Part shown: piece after piece, positions 55,918 through 64,000 of the stretch
Numbering within the stretch: position 1 is the stretch's first letter
How the letters are laid out: the number at the start of each line of letters is the position of its first letter
Origin: an uncultured Pelagibacteraceae bacterium
GTDB lineage: Bacteria > Pseudomonadota > Alphaproteobacteria > Pelagibacterales > Pelagibacteraceae
Direction: 5' to 3'
DNA length: 64,000 nt
Assembly: GCA_902615435.1 (NCBI GenBank)
Contig: CACMOZ010000005.1
Location: 51,005-115,004 of the forward strand
Position numbers and translations under genes: made by a program
Notes under the pieces: generated by a model
Database searches by the model: none
What the model was told of the DNA's origin: nothing
What the model saw: the letters and a program-made list of their open reading frames with translations, nothing else

Positions 55918-57468
55918 TTATTTGTATGCTATCTCTCTCGCTGCCATTATCAAATCGTCAGCCTCTTTCCTCGACAAAGAAAATTCCTCGAGATAACCAT
56001 CAATTCTGATTTTTTTTCCTTTTACTTCATCATAACCACCAATTAATTCGTCGGACGAGAGGTCTGCAAAATCACTTAATTTTTTTATGTTTTTTTGACC
56101 AAGAATCACAAGCATTCCTTGGGTCATACCTTTAAGATTAATTAAATTTTCCTCTACACCAAGTTCTTTAAGTTTAAGTGCTACTGCTTCTTTTTCTTTT
56201 ACCAATGTTTCTTTAGACCTAGTAATTAATTCCTTTGCAGTTTCTTCATCTATTGCATCAATTTTAGAAATATCTTCTGGAGTTGACTGAGCGATTTCGT
56301 CAATGGACACAAATCCCTCTGATACCAAAAGTTGACCTAACGTTTCATCAACTTCAAGATTTTTTATTAAAGTTTCTGTTCTATCTTTAAATTCTGCTTG
56401 TCTTCTCTCTGAGTCCTCTTTGTCGGTAAGTATATCTATCTCATAATTAGTTAGTTTAGATGCTAATCTTACATTTTGCCCTCTTCTACCAATAGCTTTA
56501 CTAAGATTTTCCTCTGTCAAAATTATATCAATTCTTTTATTGTCTTGATCTATAAGAACTCTCTGAATTTCAGCAGGGGATAGCGACTCAGAGATTAAGG
56601 TTGGAAGATCTTCTGTCCATTTAATAATGTCGATTTTTTCTCCGTGTAATTCGTTTACTATTGTTTGAACTCTACTCCCTCTCATACCCACGCAAGCTCC
56701 TACTGGATCAATTGATGAGTCCTGTGAATGCACACAAATTTTAGCTCTACTGCCTGGGTCTCTTGCTACAGATTTAATCTCAATAGTGCCCTCATAAATT
56801 TCTGGTACTTCTTGAAAAAAAAGTTTAGCTAAAAACTGAGGGTGAGCCCTCGATAAAAATATTTGGTGTCCTTTAAGTTCTTTTCTTACTTCATAACAAT
56901 AGGCTTTTACTCTATCACCCGTTTTTAAAATTTCTCTAGGTATCAACTCATCTTTTTTTATTACTCCTTCTGCTTTTCCTAGATCAACTATTACATTGCC
57001 ATATTCTAATCTCTTAATAATACCACTTAAAATTTGACCTTGCTTATCAATGAAGTCTTCGTACTGTCTATTCTTTTCAGCCTCTCTTACTCTGCTGCTA
57101 ATGACTTGTTTTGCGCTTTGAGCAGCAATACGTCCGAAGTCAATTTGTGGTAACTCTTCAAAAATTTTTTCTCCAATTTTTAAATCTTTTTTATTAGGGT
57201 TGCTTTTTTTAGCTTCCTCTAAAGTAATCTCTCTTGCTGAGTCTTCAACATTTTCGACAATATCTAAAACCTTTTGAATTTTTATGTCACCAGTTTCTCT
57301 ATCAATAATAACTTCAATATTGTTGTCAGTGCCAAACTTTGTTAAAGCTGCTTTTTGTATAGCACTTTCCATTGAACCGATAACAAGCTCTTTATCGATA
57401 GATTTTTCGTTAGCAACTGCCTCTACGATTCGTAAAAGTTCTAATTTATCTAATCCTCTATTCAACAT
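55918..57468 (-). CDS. nusA: Transcription termination/antitermination protein NusA
   Basis: S1 and KH domains; DPVGACVGMRGSRVQTIVNELHGEKIDII. Confidence 0.96.
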   Translation of the reverse strand: MLNRGLDKLELLRIVEAVANEKSIDKELVIGSMESAIQKAALTKFGTDNNIEVIIDRETGDIKIQKVLDIVENVEDSAREITLEEAKKSNPNKKDLKIGEKIFEELPQIDFGRIAAQSAKQVISSRVREAEKNRQYEDFIDKQGQILSGIIKRLEYGNVIVDLGKAEGVIKKDELIPREILKTGDRVKAYCYEVRKELKGHQIFLSRAHPQFLAKLFFQEVPEIYEGTIEIKSVARDPGSRAKICVHSQDSSIDPVGACVGMRGSRVQTIVNELHGEKIDIIKWTEDLPTLISESLSPAEIQRVLIDQDNKRIDIILTEENLSKAIGRRGQNVRLASKLTNYEIDILTDKEDSERRQAEFKDRTETLIKNLEVDETLGQLLVSEGFVSIDEIAQSTPEDISKIDAIDEETAKELITRSKETLVKEKEAVALKLKELGVEENLINLKGMTQGMLVILGQKNIKKLSDFADLSSDELIGGYDEVKGKKIRIDGYLEEFSLSRKEADDLIMAAREIAYK

Positions 57469-57480
57469 TTAATCGCTCCT

Positions 57481-57507
57481 AAAAAAAAATGGGCTAGTGC
57501 CCATTTT
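57481..57507 (-). terminator. Intrinsic terminator between metK and nusA start
   Basis: Minus strand AAAATGGGC-ACTA-GCCCATTTT followed by U-tract (plus strand A9 at 57481-57489). Confidence 0.8.
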
Positions 57508-57529
57508 GAAACTTTTAGCTTTTATTGAC

Positions 57530-57558
57530 TATTTAGAAGAAAAATATGGTTTTTTCAA
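57530..57558 (-). promoter_or_regulatory. Possible promoter for nusA located upstream of the terminator
   Basis: Minus strand TTGAAA - N17 - TAAATA. Confidence 0.3.
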
Positions 57559-57560
57559 GA

Positions 57561-58724
57561 TTACAATTTAAATAATTCTGTTTTATCTGTTTTTTCCCAA
57601 GTAAATTCACCCTTATTTGTGGCCTTTCTACCAAAGTGGCCGTAAGCTGAAGTAACTTCATAAATTGGGTTATTTAACTTTAACATTTCTCTGATACCTC
57701 TTGGTGACAAATTAAAATTGTCTTCTATGATTTTTTTTACCCTACTAATTTTTTCTTCATCTCCATTAGCTAATTTAATAAAAATAGATAAAGGTTTTGA
57801 CACACCTATTGCATATGCTAATTGAATTAGACATTTTTCAGAAATACCTGCGGCAACAATATTTTTAGCTAGGTATCTAGACGCATAAGCTGCTGATCTA
57901 TCAACTTTTGTAGGATCTTTTCCCGAAAACGCGCCTCCACCATGTGGAGCAGCTCCACCATATGTATCAACAATTATCTTTCGACCAGTTAAACCAGTGT
58001 CTCCATCAGGTCCCCCAATTATAAATTGTCCAGTCGGGTTTATATATATTTCTTTTGGATTGAGATCTGTTAAAAAATTAGATGGTATTGATTTTTTAAT
58101 GTACGGAATTATAGATTCTTTTACCTTATCTTGATCAAGATCTTTTGAATGCTGAGTTGATATTACCACCGAAGTTACTTTTACTGGTCTATCATTTTCA
58201 TATAACATTGTTACCTGACTTTTGGAGTCAGGTTCGATACCTTTCAATTTTCCAGATTTTCTATCCTCAGCCATTAATCTTAAAATTTTATGTGAGTAGT
58301 AAATTGGGGCTGGCATTAATTCATCTGTTTCAGTACATGCATATCCAAACATTATACCTTGGTCTCCTGCACCTTCATCCTTATTATCTTTGGAGTCAAC
58401 TCCCATTGCTATGTCTGAGGACTGCTCATGAAGAAAAGTCTCAATACTTGCTGTTTTCCAACTAAATCCATCTTGGTCATACCCAATATCTTTTATACAA
58501 TCTCGCACCTTTGAAATTAGTTCATCCTTTTCAATTTTCGGTCCTCTAGTTTCTCCAGCTAATACGACTTTATTAGTTGTGGTTAATGTTTCGCAAGCTA
58601 CTCTAGAAACTGGATCTTTTGATAAATAAGAATCAACTACCATATCTGAAATTCTATCGCATACTTTGTCGGGATGCCCCTCAGAAACAGATTCACTGGT
58701 GAATAAATAATTACTTTTTTGCAT
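57561..58724 (-). CDS. metK: S-adenosylmethionine synthase
   Basis: [52 protein letters not shown]. Confidence 0.97.
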   Translation of the reverse strand: MQKSNYLFTSESVSEGHPDKVCDRISDMVVDSYLSKDPVSRVACETLTTTNKVVLAGETRGPKIEKDELISKVRDCIKDIGYDQDGFSWKTASIETFLHEQSSDIAMGVDSKDNKDEGAGDQGIMFGYACTETDELMPAPIYYSHKILRLMAEDRKSGKLKGIEPDSKSQVTMLYENDRPVKVTSVVISTQHSKDLDQDKVKESIIPYIKKSIPSNFLTDLNPKEIYINPTGQFIIGGPDGDTGLTGRKIIVDTYGGAAPHGGGAFSGKDPTKVDRSAAYASRYLAKNIVAAGISEKCLIQLAYAIGVSKPLSIFIKLANGDEEKISRVKKIIEDNFNLSPRGIREMLKLNNPIYEVTSAYGHFGRKATNKGEFTWEKTDKTELFKL

Positions 58725-60270
58725 TTTTATTTCTGTAAATTAGAAAGAATAAAAGATATGTAATTAAAACTATATAAAAGATCAAATCATTTTTAATTTT
58801 ATTTGATTTAATCAAGGGTACCTCGAATTCAATATTTCCAGCTTCATTTCGATTCAATTGTTTAATAATATTGCCTTTATTATCAATTATTGCACTTAAT
58901 CCTTTATTAGCTGATCTGAGAAAGAAAGTATTATTTTCTATCGCTCTAAAAATTGATTTTGCGAAGTGTTGGTCGGGTCCAATAGTATCACCAAACCATC
59001 CGTCCTCTGAAATATTTATTATAAGATTACTATTAATATCTGACTTTTGTACTAAGTCTGTGAAAATTACCTCGTAACAAATTAAAGGTAAAATATTTAG
59101 CTGGTCAATTAATATATTACTATCTCTATTTCCTCTTATAAATGATCCATGACCTTCTGTAATTTTTTTAAGGCCAAAATAATTCAATAAACTTTCAAAA
59201 GGAAGAAATTCTCCGAATGGGACGAGCTTTCTTTTGTTATAAATTTTAATTATCTCTAAATTATTATTTGCTGCGATCATACTATTGAAATACTGACCAG
59301 ATTTAGGGTCTAATTTATTCACTCCAAAAACAATTAAGTGATTTTTTGAAAAGTTTTTTGAAATCAGATCTCTAAAAATGAGTATTTCATTATAACTATA
59401 TCCGCTAAAAACTCCCTCTGGCCAAACAAACAGTGTTTTTTTATCTTTATCGGGAGCACTATATCTAATAATTTTTTTAAATCTCTCCTCAATTTCATTA
59501 TTATTCAAACCGTACTTTAAATCAAAATTTGGTGATACGATTTTAACAAACGCTTTGTTATATGAATTAATTTGTATTTTATTTTTATTAATTTTGTAAT
59601 TTCCATAGATATACGAACTCAAAATGATACCGAGTATAAAAAATAAACAAAATATTTTTTTTATTATGTCGATCTTAAAAAAAAAAATTACAGGTAATGT
59701 AAATAAAACTATTATTATAAGGTTAAAGCTGTATAAACCCATTGAGTTTAAAATTTGAAGGTTTTCTGTCGCCCAACTTGCACTATAAGCCCATAAATTC
59801 CAAGGGAAACCTGTTAATATTTTTGCTCTTAAAAAATCAGAGGTAGCTAAACCAACTGAAAAAAAAATCACCGAATTAAAATCTAGTTTTAAATGAGGAC
59901 CAATAAATAAAATTGTAACTGCCACAAACAAACTTAAGAATAATGGTAATAAAATTAATGTAATAGGTATTAAAAATTTAAAACTTTCATCAAAAGTAAG
60001 AGAATTTGTTATCCATGAAGTACCTGTAAGGTAAAACCCAAATCCAAATAACAGTCCAAAAATAAATAGATTTTTTTTATAAGGTTTCTTTCTGTAAATA
60101 GATTTGGACTTTTTGGTAATGTGGACTGTTAAATAAAAAAAAATAGGTAAAAGAAAAAAATTTACAATTGTTAAATTGAAAGGTTGAAAAGACAATGTAG
60201 TAAGTGAGCCAATTATAAATGGAGAAATATACAATATTAAAAATCTGTTATTTAAGTATTTTTCAATCAT
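58711..60270 (-). CDS. lnt: Apolipoprotein N-acyltransferase
   Basis: Multi-TM plus nitrilase domain: [26 protein letters not shown]. Confidence 0.92.
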   Translation of the reverse strand: MIEKYLNNRFLILYISPFIIGSLTTLSFQPFNLTIVNFFLLPIFFYLTVHITKKSKSIYRKKPYKKNLFIFGLLFGFGFYLTGTSWITNSLTFDESFKFLIPITLILLPLFLSLFVAVTILFIGPHLKLDFNSVIFFSVGLATSDFLRAKILTGFPWNLWAYSASWATENLQILNSMGLYSFNLIIIVLFTLPVIFFFKIDIIKKIFCLFFILGIILSSYIYGNYKINKNKIQINSYNKAFVKIVSPNFDLKYGLNNNEIEERFKKIIRYSAPDKDKKTLFVWPEGVFSGYSYNEILIFRDLISKNFSKNHLIVFGVNKLDPKSGQYFNSMIAANNNLEIIKIYNKRKLVPFGEFLPFESLLNYFGLKKITEGHGSFIRGNRDSNILIDQLNILPLICYEVIFTDLVQKSDINSNLIINISEDGWFGDTIGPDQHFAKSIFRAIENNTFFLRSANKGLSAIIDNKGNIIKQLNRNEAGNIEFEVPLIKSNKIKNDLIFYIVLITYLLFFLIYRNKNAKK

Positions 60271-60730
60271 AAATTATTTTAGTATATTTTTTTTCAATTC
60301 TGTTCATTTTATAAAAATCCTGGTCTTTTTTATGATCAAATCCTAATAAATGGACAAGACCGTGGATCCATAACTTGTCGAATTCAATTTTAAAATATTT
60401 TAAAACCTTTTTTCTTTTGATTTGATCTAAACTCACTATAATGTCTCCAAGATAAATCTCTTTATTTTGATTTAAATTTTTCTTTAATTCGTTTTTGTTT
60501 TGAAAGGGAAAAGATAAGACATCCGTAGCTTTATTTTTTTTTCTAAATTTACTATTCAATGATTTAATTTCTTTATCTCCGGAGAGGAGTAAAGTACAAA
60601 AGATCGTTTTTTTAAAAAATTTTTTACTCGATAAATTTAATTTATAAACTTTTCTATCAATATAATTGTTTGGGTTTTTTATATAACGATACCAGTTTGA
60701 ATTGTTGGTTATAACATTAATTTTTATCAT
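60263..60730 (-). CDS. ybeY: Endoribonuclease YbeY
   Basis: ATDVLSFPF, WIHGLVHLLGFDHKKD. Confidence 0.93.
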   Translation of the reverse strand: MIKINVITNNSNWYRYIKNPNNYIDRKVYKLNLSSKKFFKKTIFCTLLLSGDKEIKSLNSKFRKKNKATDVLSFPFQNKNELKKNLNQNKEIYLGDIIVSLDQIKRKKVLKYFKIEFDKLWIHGLVHLLGFDHKKDQDFYKMNRIEKKYTKIIYD

Positions 60731-61721
60731 CAGTGCTTTTATTCTGATAAGCCCTAATAATTTTTGTTACCAAAGGATGCCTTACAACATCGTTATGATC
60801 AAACTCAACTATCTTTATTTCACCTATATGTTTAAGAATATTCTTTGATTTGATTAAACCAGATTGAGTTTTGTTTATTAAGTCTACTTGGCTAGGGTCA
60901 CCATTTACAACTAATTTAGAATTTTCTCCAATACGAGTTAAAAACATTTTTATTTGAGTCTCGGTAGCATTTTGCGCTTCATCTAGAATGGCAAAACAGT
61001 TTTTCAAAGTTCTCCCTCTCATAAAGGCAAGTGGCGCTATTTCAATTTCGCCTGAGGCTATCTTTTTATCAATTTTATCTGCTCCAAAAAGTTCGTATAA
61101 AGCGTCGTATAAAGGTCTTAGATAAGGATCTACTTTTTCTTTCATATCACCAGGCAAAAAACCTAATTTTTCACCTGCTTCAACTGCTGGTCTTGATAAA
61201 ATAACTCTATCTATTTTTTTTTCCATCAGTAGCGTTATAGCTACAGAAACAGCAAGGAAACTTTTTCCAGTACCAGCTGGTCCTAGTGACATTATAATAT
61301 CATTTTCTTTTAACGCTTTTATATATTCTGATTGTTTTTTTGATCTTGCAATTACTGATTTTTTTGGAGTTTTTATTAACTGTTTAAAACTTTTAATATT
61401 AGACTCTTCTGTTTCAAAATTTTTTTTCACAGATAAAACTATATCTTCTTTTTCTATTATATTCGTTAAAAAATATTTGTTTATTAAAAATTTAACAGCC
61501 TCACAAAATAAAGTTATTTTTTCCGTTTCGCCCTTACAAGTAATGGAATTACCCCTAAAATAAACTTCGGTACTGGTCAATTTTGATAAGTTTTTAAGAT
61601 TTTGATCAAACTGACCAACAATAGCCATAAGCATTTCATTATTGGTAATAGAAATATTTACGGTCTTTTTATCAATTTTTTTAATTAAACAGTTTTGTTC
61701 TAATTTACTTAATTCTGACAT
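60717..61721 (-). CDS. PhoH-like ATPase
   Basis: SLGPAGTGKSFLAVSVA, LSRPAVEAGEKLGFLPGDMKEKVDPYLRPLYDAL, ILDEAQNAT. Confidence 0.94.
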   Translation of the reverse strand: MSELSKLEQNCLIKKIDKKTVNISITNNEMLMAIVGQFDQNLKNLSKLTSTEVYFRGNSITCKGETEKITLFCEAVKFLINKYFLTNIIEKEDIVLSVKKNFETEESNIKSFKQLIKTPKKSVIARSKKQSEYIKALKENDIIMSLGPAGTGKSFLAVSVAITLLMEKKIDRVILSRPAVEAGEKLGFLPGDMKEKVDPYLRPLYDALYELFGADKIDKKIASGEIEIAPLAFMRGRTLKNCFAILDEAQNATETQIKMFLTRIGENSKLVVNGDPSQVDLINKTQSGLIKSKNILKHIGEIKIVEFDHNDVVRHPLVTKIIRAYQNKSTDDKN

Positions 61722-61725
61722 TTAT

Positions 61726-63060
61726 CTAAGCTGCAAAATTTTCATAATTTAATTTTGAAATAAATTTTCCATACAAGGTATTTTGATTACTTTTTAAAAT
61801 TCTAACATTTATGATCTTTCCTGATAAGTTATTATCACTTTGAACAACAACTGAGTTAAAATACTCATCCCTTCCAAAATATTTATTTTCATTTTTAATT
61901 TTGTTTTCAAATAACACTGGTATTATTTTATTTATCAAGGTTTTTCTATAATTTGTTTTAATTCTTTCTGCAATAGATTGAAAATTAATTAAACGTTCTT
62001 TTGAAATTTTCTGATCAACTTTTTTAAGTCCAAATGCTGGTGTTCCTGGTCTTGCGCTAAATATAAATGAGTAAGAATGAATAAATTCGATGTTCTTCAT
62101 TAATTTCACAGTTTGTTGATAATCTTCATCAGTTTCCCCAGGATAACCAATGATAAAATCACTTGAAAATTTTATATTAGGCTTAGCATTTTTTAATTTT
62201 TCTATTAGTTCGAGATATTCATTTATTGTGTGTTTTCTATTCATTGCATCCAAAATTTTGTTTGAGCCACTTTGAACTGGTAAGTGAATTACAGGCATCA
62301 ATTTTTTAAAATTTTTATGTGCTTCAATTAAATCTTCAGAAAAGTCTAACGGATGTGAGGTAGAATAACGTATCCTTTTCAAATTCTTAATTTTGGAAAT
62401 TTCAAAAATTAAATCTGAAAGTCTTTTTTTTTTATTATTATAAGCATTAACATTTTGTCCAAGCAAAATTATTTCTTTTGCGCCGTTCTCTGCTAGTTGA
62501 TTTGCTTCTTTTGTTAATTCTTTTATAGTCCGAGAAAATTCAGGGCCCCTAGTATAAGGGACAACACAAAATTTACAAAATTTATCACATCCTTCTTGAA
62601 CAGTTAAAAAAGATGAAATATTTGAGTCAGAATTTTTTAACGAATTTAAGGTATCAAATTTTTCTATCACATCGAACTCTGTAAAATTTTCTGATTTTGA
62701 TTTTTTTTCTAAATTTAAAATCATCTCATTAATCTTATGATACGATTGAGGGCCAATTACAGCGTCTATATATTTTTCTTTTTTAAGTAAAATCTCACCT
62801 TCGGCTTGAGCAACACAACCAGCTACTAAAATAATTGGTTTTATCTTATTTCTAAAATTTTTTTTAATTCTCCCTATGTCATGATAAACTTTATCTGTTG
62901 CTTTTTCTCTTATATGACAAGTATTTAAAATATAACAATTTGCTTCACTTAAATTTGTTGTAGGTACATAATTTATTTTTTTTGTTAAATCTAGAATACG
63001 CGTGCTATCATACTCATTCATTTGGCAACCTAGTGTTTTAATGAAGATTTTTTTTTGCAA
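61726..63060 (-). CDS. miaB: tRNA-2-methylthio-N6-dimethylallyladenosine synthase
   Basis: FIKTLGCQMNEYDS, EGCDKFCKFCVVPYTRG. Confidence 0.96.
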   Translation of the reverse strand: MQKKIFIKTLGCQMNEYDSTRILDLTKKINYVPTTNLSEANCYILNTCHIREKATDKVYHDIGRIKKNFRNKIKPIILVAGCVAQAEGEILLKKEKYIDAVIGPQSYHKINEMILNLEKKSKSENFTEFDVIEKFDTLNSLKNSDSNISSFLTVQEGCDKFCKFCVVPYTRGPEFSRTIKELTKEANQLAENGAKEIILLGQNVNAYNNKKKRLSDLIFEISKIKNLKRIRYSTSHPLDFSEDLIEAHKNFKKLMPVIHLPVQSGSNKILDAMNRKHTINEYLELIEKLKNAKPNIKFSSDFIIGYPGETDEDYQQTVKLMKNIEFIHSYSFIFSARPGTPAFGLKKVDQKISKERLINFQSIAERIKTNYRKTLINKIIPVLFENKIKNENKYFGRDEYFNSVVVQSDNNLSGKIINVRILKSNQNTLYGKFISKLNYENFAA

Positions 63061-63061
63061 A

Positions 63062-63487
63062 TTATTTTTTTATTTTTGAACCGTATAGTTCTAATTTATG
63101 ATCAACTAATTTGTAACCTAGTTTTTTTGCAACTTCTTTTTGAAGTTTTTCTATTTCATTATCAACAAATTCTATTATTTCCCCACTATTAATATCGATT
63201 AAGTGGTCGTGATGCTCTTCTAGAGACGGTTCGTATCTTGCTTTACCGCCCTTGAAATCATGTTTTTCTAAAATTCCTGACTCCTCAAACAGTTTTACAG
63301 TTCTATAAACTGTCGCAATACTAATTTTTTTATCTATTTGCAGTACTCTCTTATGAAGTTCATCTACATCTGGGTGATCTTTAGAACCATATACTTCTTT
63401 GGACTCTGATAGAACTTTAGCTATAGTCCTTCTCTGGTCAGTAAGTCTAACACCTTTGGCTTGGCATTTTTCCTCAATTGCATTCAT
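63062..63487 (-). CDS. fur: Fur-family regulator
   Basis: GVRLTDQRRTIAKVL, ISIATVYRTVKLFEESGI, EEHHDHLIDI. Confidence 0.88.
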   Translation of the reverse strand: MNAIEEKCQAKGVRLTDQRRTIAKVLSESKEVYGSKDHPDVDELHKRVLQIDKKISIATVYRTVKLFEESGILEKHDFKGGKARYEPSLEEHHDHLIDINSGEIIEFVDNEIEKLQKEVAKKLGYKLVDHKLELYGSKIKK

Positions 63488-63497
63488 ATTGATTAAT

Positions 63498-63878
63498 TTA
63501 ACTTAAATATATTAGTTTAATCAAATTTTTTTGTAATAATTTTTTTTTAATCAAAAGCTCAATGTTAGCAAGGTTAAATTGCTCTAAATCAGAATTGGTG
63601 TAACCGTATAAGTTAATTTTATTGGATATTTTTATTCCCTTAGCCACAGCTAAAGAAGCTCTCAAAGAAGAGAAGCTGCCTGGACCACTATTAACTAATA
63701 TAGAAAATTTTCTGTCAATATTTACTTTGTATTTTTTAACCATATTTAATACACTATGTACTAATTGATCGTTATCAGTTTTTTTGTCAAAATCATGAAT
63801 ATAAAAATTACCATTAATTCTCAAACCAATTTTATTTTCTTTACCTATGAAGTTTAAAATTAAGAAATCTTTGATCAT
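63498..63878 (-). CDS. tsaB: TsaB-like protein, very short (126 aa)
   Basis: GPGSFSSLRASLAVAKGI motif of TsaB/YeaZ family. Confidence 0.8.
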   Translation of the reverse strand: MIKDFLILNFIGKENKIGLRINGNFYIHDFDKKTDNDQLVHSVLNMVKKYKVNIDRKFSILVNSGPGSFSSLRASLAVAKGIKISNKINLYGYTNSDLEQFNLANIELLIKKKLLQKNLIKLIYLS

Positions 63879-64000
63879 TTTTTTATTTATATTTTCTATA
63901 TCTTTTCAAAATAACTTATATCCAAATAATAAAAATAGTGAAATTGATGATTTTGGCATAATTTCACTAATGTATCATAGATTTGAAGAAAATAAATATC
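63847..64000 (+). CDS. Secreted polysaccharide-deacetylase-like protein (partial, runs off window)
   Basis: Hand translation from ATG 63847: MKFKIKKSLIIFLFIFSISFQNNLYPNNKNSEIDDFGIISLMYHRFEENKY; signal peptide and YHRF motif. Confidence 0.6.
   Translation, partial: MKFKIKKSLIIFLFIFSISFQNNLYPNNKNSEIDDFGIISLMYHRFEENKY

Noticed and set aside
58145-58465. 106-aa ORF antisense to metK
   Set aside because: Shadow ORF
57469-58724. SAM riboswitch associated with metK
   Set aside because: metK start lies inside lnt (58711-58724 overlap) with no leader; no SAM riboswitch core seen

Overview
AT-rich, gene-dense, streamlined alphaproteobacterial chromosome segment, SAR11/Pelagibacterales-like by gene content, order and composition (inference, no search run). 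It holds about 60 real protein genes, almost all housekeeping. Main blocks: dnaA-dnaN-gyrB; regA / odc-DHS-like-speB / regB; chvI-chvG-ahcY-tsaE-amgK-like-murU-like; irr / fabA-fabB-fabI with an adjacent katG; pnp-rpsO-rbfA-infB-nusA-metK-lnt-ybeY-phoH-miaB-fur-tsaB. I saw no rRNA, tRNA, CRISPR array, IS element or prophage. Two partial genes at the window edges are missing from the ORF track: a lysine-rich protein (minus, <1..646) and a secreted polysaccharide-deacetylase-like protein (plus, 63847..>64000). The most interesting signals are non-coding: (1) three mutually complementary segments, allowing competing terminator-type hairpins, between regA and the ornithine decarboxylase operon; (2) a sigma32-like promoter plus a ROSE-like RNA thermometer upstream of hsp20; (3) an identical 21-bp Irr/ICE-like palindromic box upstream of both katG and irr; (4) an intrinsic terminator just upstream of the nusA start codon, downstream of a possible promoter, suggesting NusA attenuation; (5) a 23-codon upstream ORF overlapping the start of a purine permease gene.
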